Assembly: GCF_000466165.1 (NCBI RefSeq)
Contig: NZ_KE951405.1
Coordinates: 22,501 to 86,500, forward strand
Direction: 5' to 3'
Length of the DNA stretch: 64,000 bases
Source: Actinobaculum sp. oral taxon 183 str. F0552
Lineage (GTDB): Bacteria; Actinomycetota; Actinomycetes; Actinomycetales; Actinomycetaceae
The notes under the pieces were generated by a model that worked only from the letters and a program-made list of their open reading frames with translations, searched no databases and was not told the DNA's origin. Position numbers and translations under genes: made by a program. This document shows, piece after piece, positions 1-7,441 of this stretch. Position 1 is the first letter of the stretch, and the number at the start of each line of letters is the position of its first letter.

Positions 1-59
1 CGCACACGGCTTGCATAAGGTGTGCATACACACCTGTCGACCACCTTCGCGGGGACGCC

Positions 60-1421
60 ATGCAAGCTCTCGTCATCACACTCCAAATCGTCGTCATCCT
101 CGGGTGCCTGCTCGTGGGAACCCACTACGGGGGCATGGGACTCGGCCTCATCTCCGGCATCGGACTGGTCGTCCTCGTCTTCGCCTTCCACCTCAAGCCG
201 GGCGACCCCCCGGTCGACGTCATGCTGACGATCCTGGCCGTCATAGGATGCGCCTCGACTCTCCAGGCCTCCGGCGGACTGGACGTGCTCATGCAGTTCG
301 CTGAGCGAATTCTGCGCAAACACCCCTCACAGATCACGATCCTCGGGCCGCTGACCACGTGGACCCTCACGGTGCTCTGCGGCACGGGCCACGTCGTCTA
401 CACGATGCTCCCGATCATCTCCGACATCGCGATCAAGAAGAACATCCGCCCCGAACGCCCGATGGCCATCTCCTCGGTGGCGGCCCAGATGGGCATCACC
501 GCCTCTCCGGTCTCGGTGGCGACCGTCTCGCTCGTCGGGATCCTCCACAAGGAGACGAACCTGGGCTGGTCGATCCCCCAGATCCTCATGGTCTCCCTTC
601 CGGGCTCGCTGTGCGGCGTGCTCCTGGCCGCGCTGTGGAGCATGCGCCGCGGAAAGGACCTGGACGAGGACCCCGTGTTCCAGGAGAAGCTGAAGGACCC
701 GGGGTTCCGCGACTACGTCTACGCGGACTCGGACTCCCTCATCGGCAAGTCCTTCCCGAAGGAGGCCTACCGATCCGTCGCGATCTTCTTCTCGGCCATC
801 CTCGTGGTGGTGGTCCTCGGCACCTCCACCGCGCTGCGCCCGAAATTCCCCACCGGGAAGGGAGGCGCCGCCGAGCCCCTGTCGATGAACCTGGTCATCC
901 AGATGATCATGCTCCTAGCCGGGGCGGTCATCCTCCTGACGTGCAAAGTCGACGGTTCGAAGATCAACCGGGGGCCCGTCTACCGCTCGGGGATGACGGC
1001 GATCTTCTCAGTGTTCGGCGTGGCCTGGATGACGGAGACCTTCATGGGCGCCCACATCAAGGCGCTCGAGAGCTCCCTCTCCCGCATCATGAGCGACTAC
1101 CCGTGGACCTACGCCATCATCCTGTTCGTCGTGGGCAAGCTGGTGAACTCCCAGGCCGCGGCGCTGCTGGTGATCGCCCCCCTCGGCCTGCAGCTCGGGG
1201 TGGACCCGGTCACGCTCGTCGGCTTCTACGGGGCGGCCTACGGATACTTCGTCCTGCCCACCTACCCCTCGGACCTCGCCGCCATCGGCTTCGACCGGAC
1301 GGGCACGACGCACATAGGGAAGTACATCATCAACCACTCGTTCCTCGTTCCCGGATTCATCTGCGTCATCACGTCGTGCCTGGTGGGGACGGGCCTGGCG
1401 CACATCCTCCTCGGCGGCTGA
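60..1421 (+). CDS. Anaerobic C4-dicarboxylate transporter (DcuA/DcuB family)
   Basis: A 453-residue, almost wholly hydrophobic protein of normal Dcu length. The strongest family signature is the stretch around residues 95-155, with GTGHVVYTMLPIISDIA followed by an arginine-rich loop and AQMGITASPVSVA, which is typical of Dcu carriers. Dcu proteins exchange fumarate, malate or aspartate for succinate across the cytoplasmic membrane during anaerobic growth, so a role in fumarate respiration or mixed-acid fermentation is likely. It starts at ATG 60 with a GGGGA ribosome site just upstream, and it stands alone because the next gene runs the opposite way. DcuA and DcuB cannot be told apart from sequence alone, and direction of transport and substrate are inferred from the family. 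Confidence 0.9.
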   Translation: MQALVITLQIVVILGCLLVGTHYGGMGLGLISGIGLVVLVFAFHLKPGDPPVDVMLTILAVIGCASTLQASGGLDVLMQFAERILRKHPSQITILGPLTTWTLTVLCGTGHVVYTMLPIISDIAIKKNIRPERPMAISSVAAQMGITASPVSVATVSLVGILHKETNLGWSIPQILMVSLPGSLCGVLLAALWSMRRGKDLDEDPVFQEKLKDPGFRDYVYADSDSLIGKSFPKEAYRSVAIFFSAILVVVVLGTSTALRPKFPTGKGGAAEPLSMNLVIQMIMLLAGAVILLTCKVDGSKINRGPVYRSGMTAIFSVFGVAWMTETFMGAHIKALESSLSRIMSDYPWTYAIILFVVGKLVNSQAAALLVIAPLGLQLGVDPVTLVGFYGAAYGYFVLPTYPSDLAAIGFDRTGTTHIGKYIINHSFLVPGFICVITSCLVGTGLAHILLGG

Positions 1422-1502
1422 CCCCTCCGAACGGACGAACAGGAGTATCCGAAAAGCTCGGGCGCATGAGCTCCGGATCGCCCCGGCAACGCGGTCGGCC
1501 GG

Positions 1503-2819
1503 TCAGCCCGCAGCGGTCGGTCCGGCCCGGCGCGGCTCGTCGCCTAGAGCGCGCACGCTCCTCCAGTATCCGAAGGCTGTCGCCCAGACGAAGGCGGCCA
1601 AGCCCACCTGAACGGTCCACGACCAGCCGACGTCGGGCAGGACGAGGAGCGCCACGGCCGCGGCGAGACACGCCGACATGTTGAACATGACGTCGTAGAT
1701 CGCGAAGGTGCGGCCGCGGTAGGCGTCTTCGACGTCGCCCTGGATGATGGAGTCGACCGCGATCTTCGCACCCTGGACGCCGATCCCGAAGACGAACAGC
1801 CCAGCTATGAAGACGGGCGTCGAATACGAGACGGCGACGGCGAGCTGCCCGACCGTCCCGACGACCAGGCACACGAGGGTCCAGCGAGACGGCGCCATGC
1901 GCTCGTGTGCGACGGGGGTCAGGATGACCGCGAGGAAGTGGCCCGCGACCATCGCTCCGCCGAGCGTCCCGAAGAGCGCGATGCCCGCGTCGGCGTCGGA
2001 CGGCTCGGAGAGGAGGTTCCTCGCGGCCAAGATGATCGTGATGAGCTCCATGTAGTAGACGAAGCGGTGGAGCGCCATCGTCACCAGGGCCGCCGCCGGG
2101 GTGCCTCGGCTCAGGAGGTAGGTCACAGCCGCGCCGAGTTCGCCGGCCGTCCGCCGCAACGTCTCGCCCAGGGGCGCGGGCCGTTCCACCCCGTCGGGTC
2201 CGAGTTCGCCGGGGGCGAGGAGGAGGGCGGCCAGGGCCGCCCCCAGGTACAGGAGGGCCGCGGCCACGAGCGATGAGATCTCACGCGATGCGCTCTCCGG
2301 CAGCAGCACCCGCATGAGCACGCCGATGACGGCGCCGAGGCCCATCGCTATGCCGCCGAGCGTGGGGACCACCGAGTTGGCCATGACGAGGCGTTCGTTG
2401 CCGCCCACCACCTTCGGCAGGCCGGCCGACAGAGCCGACAGCAGGAAGCGCGCCAGGCCGAGCGTGCACAGCGCGAGCGCGCCGACCGCCGGCCCGACCC
2501 CCAGGAGCGCCATGACCGCCGCGATCACCGCGACGAGGGCGCACCGGACCAGGTTGCCGTAGAACAGCACCTGGCGGCGGCGCCACCGATCGAGGAACGG
2601 GCCGGTGAAGGGACCGATGAGGCTGTAGGGCAGGAGCAAGACGACAAGGGCGGAGGCGACACCGCCGGGTTCCGCCATCGACTGGGGGCTGAAGAAGAAC
2701 AGGGAGGCCAGACCCGCCTGGAACATGCCGTCCCCGACTTGCGAGACGAGGCGCACGCCCAGGAGTTTGGTGAAGCCGGCCCGCTTGGACAGCGTGGCCA
2801 GATCCCCCAGGAGGCTCAC
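1503..2819 (-). CDS. MFS transporter (probable exporter)
   Basis: A 438-residue membrane protein with about 12 hydrophobic segments. Its N-terminus (GVRLVSQVGDGMFQAGLASLFFF) and the cytoplasmic motif PFTGPFLDRWRRRQVL near residues 70-85 match the MFS loop 2-3 signature (G-x-x-x-D-R-x-x-R-R). No substrate can be assigned. The start codon overlaps the last codon of cca by 4 bp (2816-2819), the ATGA-type arrangement of translational coupling, so it is probably read from the cca promoter. In other actinobacteria cca usually stands alone here, so the exporter is an accessory member of the locus. Confidence 0.85.
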   Translation of the reverse strand: MSLLGDLATLSKRAGFTKLLGVRLVSQVGDGMFQAGLASLFFFSPQSMAEPGGVASALVVLLLPYSLIGPFTGPFLDRWRRRQVLFYGNLVRCALVAVIAAVMALLGVGPAVGALALCTLGLARFLLSALSAGLPKVVGGNERLVMANSVVPTLGGIAMGLGAVIGVLMRVLLPESASREISSLVAAALLYLGAALAALLLAPGELGPDGVERPAPLGETLRRTAGELGAAVTYLLSRGTPAAALVTMALHRFVYYMELITIILAARNLLSEPSDADAGIALFGTLGGAMVAGHFLAVILTPVAHERMAPSRWTLVCLVVGTVGQLAVAVSYSTPVFIAGLFVFGIGVQGAKIAVDSIIQGDVEDAYRGRTFAIYDVMFNMSACLAAAVALLVLPDVGWSWTVQVGLAAFVWATAFGYWRSVRALGDEPRRAGPTAAG

Positions 2820-4456
2820 GGCCGGGCGCCTTCCCGACGCATCGGACGCTCAGGGCCTTCGGGCGCGGCATCCGGGCCGGCCTCACGAGCATCCGGGCCG
2901 GGTTTCAGCCCATCCGAACGGGACGGCGAGCCGGCTGCGGCGTCGCCGTCCCGTTCGGCCCACCACGCCAGCAGGCGGCGCTCGGCCTCGGCCTGGCCGA
3001 GGGGCCCCTCCTCCAGACGCAGTTCGAGCAGGAAGTCCCTGGCCTGGCCGACCAGGCGCCCCGGTTCGAGCCCGAGGATCTCCATGATCCTCGACCCGTC
3101 GATGTCCGGGCGGATCGCGTCGAGGGCCTCGCGCTCGGCCAGTTCGACGATCCGCCGCGCGAGTTCGTCGTTGCCGGCCTGGAGGCGGGCGACTTTCCGC
3201 CGGTTCTGAGAGGTGACGTCCGCGCGGATGAGGCGCATGAGGCGAGGCAGCAGCGGTCCGGCGTCGCGGACGAAACGGCGGACCGCCGAATCGGTCCACC
3301 CCTGCTCGGAGAAGCCGAAGGCCCTCAGGTGCAGTTCGACCAGGCGGGCCACGTCCCTCTCCGTCTGCTTGTCGAAGCGCAGGGCGCGCAGTCGTTTGGC
3401 GGCCATCCGCCCGCCGACGACGTCGTGCCCGCGGAACGTCACCGAGCCGTCGCGTTCGTACCGGCGCGTGGCGGGCTTGCCGATGTCGTGGAGGAGCGCG
3501 GCGAGCCGCAGCACGAGGTCCGGCCTCGGCAGGGGGCCGCCGAGGAGGTCGGGCTCGTAGTCGCATTCGCCCTCCAAGGCCATGGCTTGGTCGAGCACCG
3601 TCAGGGTGTGCTCGTAGACGTCCTTGTGCCGCCCGTGCTCGTCGACGGTGTCGCGGAGCAGAGCGAGTTCGGGCAGGACGACGTCTGCCACACCCGTGTA
3701 CACAAGTAGTTCGACGCCGCGGCGCGGGGCGTCGGAGACGAGGAGCCGTTCGATCTCGGCGCGGATCCGCTCGGCGGAGACGATGGACAGGCGCCCGGCC
3801 ATCTCGCCCATGGCCGCCATGACGTCCTGGGCGACGTCGAACCCCAGCTGGGCGGCGAAGCGGGCTGCGCGCATGATGCGCAGCGGGTCGTCGTCGAAGG
3901 ACTGGACGGCTGTGACGGGCGTGGACAGGACTCCGTCGACCAGCTGGTCGAGCCCACCGCACGGGTCGACGAGCTCGATCGACGGAAGGCGGACGGCCAT
4001 CGCGTTGACGGTGAAGTCCCGGCGCGCCAGGTCGCCTTCGAGGGTGTCCCCGTAGTCCACGCTCGGCTTGCGGGAGCCGACGTCGTAGGAGTCGGTCCGG
4101 TAGGTCGTCACCTCGACGGTGAGATCGCGCCGGACCGAGCCGATCGTGCCGAACTCGCGTCCGACGTCCCACGTGGTCGACCCCCAGGAATCGAGGAGTT
4201 CCTGGGTTTCCCCGGGTCTGGCGGACGTCGTGAAATCGAAGTCGTGTATGGGCAAACCGAGGAAGGCGTCCCGCACTGGGCCGCCCACGAGTGCCAATTC
4301 ATGCCCGGCATCTGCGAAAATGGATCCCAGTTCATAGATGGCTCGGGGAAGGGAGCGGAGCGCCTTCTGTCCCTGCATCAGCAGGAAGGCGCGCCGGTTC
4401 GCTCCGGTCATCTCCGTCATGTGTACCGGTTCGTTTGCGGGAGTCACGCGTTGCAC
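2816..4456 (-). CDS. cca: CCA tRNA nucleotidyltransferase
   Basis: Adds the CCA end to tRNA 3' termini. The N-terminal class II nucleotidyltransferase head is clear: LVGGPVRDAFLG near residues 56-67, the metal-binding DFDF two residues after H, and the RRDFTVNAMA motif near 150. An HD-type domain follows (LLHDIGKP near 320), and the C-terminal 40 residues are a low-complexity tail. Length (546) is slightly above the actinobacterial norm because of this tail. The start given is GTG 4456; ATG 4420 is a good alternative because the conserved part begins later. The gene diverges from the NUDIX gene exactly as in mycobacteria and precedes an MFS gene with a 4-bp overlap. Confidence 0.93.
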   Translation of the reverse strand: MQRVTPANEPVHMTEMTGANRRAFLLMQGQKALRSLPRAIYELGSIFADAGHELALVGGPVRDAFLGLPIHDFDFTTSARPGETQELLDSWGSTTWDVGREFGTIGSVRRDLTVEVTTYRTDSYDVGSRKPSVDYGDTLEGDLARRDFTVNAMAVRLPSIELVDPCGGLDQLVDGVLSTPVTAVQSFDDDPLRIMRAARFAAQLGFDVAQDVMAAMGEMAGRLSIVSAERIRAEIERLLVSDAPRRGVELLVYTGVADVVLPELALLRDTVDEHGRHKDVYEHTLTVLDQAMALEGECDYEPDLLGGPLPRPDLVLRLAALLHDIGKPATRRYERDGSVTFRGHDVVGGRMAAKRLRALRFDKQTERDVARLVELHLRAFGFSEQGWTDSAVRRFVRDAGPLLPRLMRLIRADVTSQNRRKVARLQAGNDELARRIVELAEREALDAIRPDIDGSRIMEILGLEPGRLVGQARDFLLELRLEEGPLGQAEAERRLLAWWAERDGDAAAGSPSRSDGLKPGPDAREAGPDAAPEGPERPMRREGARP

Positions 4457-4524
4457 CCTCTAAGGGTGCCATGTCGCGCCGATCCTGGCATGCGGACCGG
4501 CACGCCACAACCGCTTTGAGAGAT

Positions 4525-5055
4525 ATGTCGAGATCGGGACCACTGCCTTCCGGGATGGGGCAGCAGCTGCGGAGGAGAAGCGCCGCCGCCAACGCTGTCC
4601 GGCGACACTCGTTCCCGGTCGTCAACGAGACGAGCGCCGGCGGCGTGGTCGTATCCGCGCAGGAGGGGTGGGCCTACGTCGTCGTCATAGCGCGGCGCAA
4701 TCGCGCCGGCCGCCTGGAGTGGTGCCTGCCGAAGGGGCATCTGGAGGGAGCCGAGACCGCCGAGGAGGCGGCCACGCGCGAAGTCTACGAGGAGACGGGG
4801 ATAACGGCCCGAGTCCTGCGCCACCTCGCTAGTATCGACTACTGGTTTTCGGGCACGGACCGACGAGTCCACAAGATCGTCCACCACTTCCTCATGGAAG
4901 AGCTGGCCGGAGAACTGACAACCCAGAACGATCCCGACCAGGAGGCGGAGAGAGTCGAGTGGATACGCATGGACAGAGTCGGCTCGCGTTTGGCCTACCC
5001 GAACGAGCGCAGGATCGTCAGCGTCGCTCGAGACATCCTCTCGGGTCGTGATTGA
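4525..5055 (+). CDS. NUDIX hydrolase
   Basis: A 176-residue NUDIX-fold protein. The complete Nudix box is visible around residues 65-90: G-H-L-E-G-x3-E-x7-R-E-V-x-E-E-T-G. The fold begins at the segment NETSAGGVVV. Members hydrolyse nucleoside diphosphates linked to another moiety; the position beside cca and DUF6049 corresponds to the mutT4 position of mycobacteria, but the substrate is unknown. Possible starts are ATG 4471 (AAGGGTG in front), ATG 4525 (GAGAGA in front) and ATG 4555. The conserved fold begins after all three, so 4525 is a compromise. The 3' end overlaps the next gene by 8 bp. Confidence 0.88.
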   Translation: MSRSGPLPSGMGQQLRRRSAAANAVRRHSFPVVNETSAGGVVVSAQEGWAYVVVIARRNRAGRLEWCLPKGHLEGAETAEEAATREVYEETGITARVLRHLASIDYWFSGTDRRVHKIVHHFLMEELAGELTTQNDPDQEAERVEWIRMDRVGSRLAYPNERRIVSVARDILSGRD

Positions 5056-7348
5056 CATGCGTCGATTCACCGCTTCCAGGCCCACGCGCCGCACACGGTC
5101 GCTGACCCTGCTGATCCTGGGATTCTCGATGATCTTGGCCTGCGCGACCCCGGGCGGAACAGTCCAGGCGGATCAACGGCGGCGCACCCCGCACGTCTCG
5201 GCCCTCCTTCCCGGAACCGGCGGGCAGACCCCCCGCGCGGCGGCCGAGCGGACCTCCGGAACCGAGGACTCGGCCGGACTCCCCCAGTCAGGGAAGGCCA
5301 ACGCCCCGCGAGTGACGATCACCTCCGTGGGCGACCCGGTCCTCAAGCCGGGCGCCGACCTGACGGTGACGGCTCGCATCTCCAATCCGGGCAAGCGGGA
5401 GGTGACGCTCGCGGGGGCGACGCTGGCGGGGCAAGCGTCCGTTCCGGCGTCGCGCAACCAGCTTCTGGCCTTCATACGCGGAGGAGGGGGAAGCGCGGCG
5501 ACCCTCGCCGAGGACCGCAGGTCGCAGGTCGTCCCTCCCGGAGGCGCCGTGGACGTGTCCTTCACCGTTCCGCGTGCGGGGCTCGCGTGGACGGACACGC
5601 CGTCCACCTGGGGGCCGCACGGAGTGGCGGTGTCCGCGCTGATCGACGGGAATGAGTATTCGGACCGGTCGGTGGTCGTCGTCGCTCCCTCGTCGGAGGT
5701 CAAACGGATGCAGACATCGGTCGTCGTCCCCGTCACGGCGTCCACGGCCGAGCTGTCGACAGCCCGATCCATCGACCAGGCCCTCAGCAGGAACGGCGAG
5801 AACGAAGCGGAGGAGGCTTCCAGACGAGTGGCCAACACGCTCTCGGCGCTGTCGACGCCGGGCGTCACGGCGTTCGTCGACCCTCTCCTCGTCGAGTCCG
5901 GCCGCGGCGCTCCGACCGCGGCGCTGAGGTCCTTCGCGGCGACGGCGGGCGCCCAGCTCCTCCTGACCCCTCCGGGCGACGGCGATCTGGCGGCTGTGGC
6001 CCACGCCTGCCAGGCGGCCGGGCAACTGACGCAGTGCTCGGCGGCGTCCTTCGCAACCGGTAAGGCCCGCGCACAGTCGATCGCGGCGAAGCTGGCCTCC
6101 GAGCTGTCGATCCCACTGCCGCGCACCGACGTCTCGCTCCTGGCGCCCGGCCCCGACGCGACGCTCGTCAAGGCGCTCGCAGCCTCGGGCATCACCGGCG
6201 TCGTGCTGCCCTCCAGCGAGATGCCCCTGGCGGACGGGACGTCGTCGAGCGTGTCGGCGCTCTCGACCCTTCCCAGCGGAAAGGTCTCCGCCGTGACGAG
6301 CGACACCGCCATGAGCGCGGCGTTCGCGGGTTCGATGCCTTCCAGCGGCCAGGCCGACGCGACGCAGAAGGCGGGCTCCATGCCGGATATGGACCCTCTG
6401 CACTCGAGGCAGCTGGTGCTCGCGCTGTCCGCCGCCACATATCGCGAACGCCCCAACGACGCCCGGGCGACGGTGATCCAGGCCGACCGCCCGAGCCTGC
6501 CGTCGATCAGCCCGCACGACCCGGCGAGAGCGAAGAGCGGCAGCCCGCTCGACCCGAGCGCCATGCGGGGAACGGTCGAAGCGCTCATGGGTGCACCGTG
6601 GGTCGAGTCCGCCACGATCGACAAGGTGCTCGCCTCCACGCCTTCGAAGGTCAAACGGGAGGCTCTGGACGACACATCCAAGGCCGCCGGAGAGATCCAG
6701 CCTTCCCAACTCGGGCAGGTGGATTCGGCTCTCGCGCGTTTCACGTCGATCGGAGGAATCACCCAGACGCCCGAGCTGGTCACCACGCCGGCACGGGATC
6801 GCGGCTTCCAGCTGACTGCGAATGCATGGCGATCGGCGCCGGGGGCCCGATCGAAGGCTCTGAAGGCCTATTCCACCGAAGCCCGGGCGTTCGGCGAGGC
6901 GGTCAGCGCGAAGCCCTCCTCGACAGTCAACGTCATATCGCAGGAGACGGAGATCCCCCTCGACATCTCGAATTCCCTGCCGGTGCCCGTCACCGTCACC
7001 GTCGCCCTGGAGACGAAGGATCAGCGCCTGAAGATGACGAAGGCCGTCACCGCGACGCTCTCCGCCCATAACACGACGAAGGTCAGAGTCCCCGTCAAGG
7101 CACTGGGGTCGGGGAACATCACCGCGAAGGTGCGCATCCTCGACGGGAGCCTGCAGCCCCTCGGCTCGCCTCGGGCTCTGGAGGTGCGCGTGCGCGCCGA
7201 CTGGGAGAACATCGGAACTTTGGTGTTCTGCCTGTTCTTCTTCACGCTCCTGATCATCGGCCTCGTCAGGTCGTTCCGCCGCGGGCGGCGGTCGTACCCC
7301 ATCAGTCCGCTGGAGCATCGCCGCAAGTTGGGCCGGCATTCAACATAG
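5048..7348 (+). CDS. DUF6049-family cell-envelope protein
   Basis: A 766-residue exported protein. Residues 1-40 form a signal peptide with a basic start, a hydrophobic core and a possible lipobox-like ILAC. The body is Ala/Ser/Thr-rich and mostly extracellular. A single membrane span near residues 720-740 (TLVFCLFFFTLLIIGLV) is followed by a basic cytoplasmic tail, giving a type I topology. Length, topology and position between the NUDIX gene and an MviN-type protein match the actinobacterial DUF6049 family (mycobacterial Rv3909 position), which is linked by synteny to cell-wall synthesis but has no assigned biochemical role. The GTG at 5048 overlaps the NUDIX stop; ATG 5057 is the alternative. 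Confidence 0.8.
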   Translation: MIDMRRFTASRPTRRTRSLTLLILGFSMILACATPGGTVQADQRRRTPHVSALLPGTGGQTPRAAAERTSGTEDSAGLPQSGKANAPRVTITSVGDPVLKPGADLTVTARISNPGKREVTLAGATLAGQASVPASRNQLLAFIRGGGGSAATLAEDRRSQVVPPGGAVDVSFTVPRAGLAWTDTPSTWGPHGVAVSALIDGNEYSDRSVVVVAPSSEVKRMQTSVVVPVTASTAELSTARSIDQALSRNGENEAEEASRRVANTLSALSTPGVTAFVDPLLVESGRGAPTAALRSFAATAGAQLLLTPPGDGDLAAVAHACQAAGQLTQCSAASFATGKARAQSIAAKLASELSIPLPRTDVSLLAPGPDATLVKALAASGITGVVLPSSEMPLADGTSSSVSALSTLPSGKVSAVTSDTAMSAAFAGSMPSSGQADATQKAGSMPDMDPLHSRQLVLALSAATYRERPNDARATVIQADRPSLPSISPHDPARAKSGSPLDPSAMRGTVEALMGAPWVESATIDKVLASTPSKVKREALDDTSKAAGEIQPSQLGQVDSALARFTSIGGITQTPELVTTPARDRGFQLTANAWRSAPGARSKALKAYSTEARAFGEAVSAKPSSTVNVISQETEIPLDISNSLPVPVTVTVALETKDQRLKMTKAVTATLSAHNTTKVRVPVKALGSGNITAKVRILDGSLQPLGSPRALEVRVRADWENIGTLVFCLFFFTLLIIGLVRSFRRGRRSYPISPLEHRRKLGRHST

Positions 7349-7441
7349 TTTTTCGCCATGTGCCAGGTAGGATGGGCCGCAGTGGGTTCCCCCCGTTCCC
7401 CGCACGTCGCAGGCCGCGCACTTGGCAGGAAGGATTGACAC

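Noticed and set aside
5173..6786. 537-codon open frame antisense to the DUF6049 gene
   Set aside because: The plus-strand frame has a signal peptide, membrane span and conserved synteny. The antisense frame has no recognisable domain and is a by-product of high GC content.
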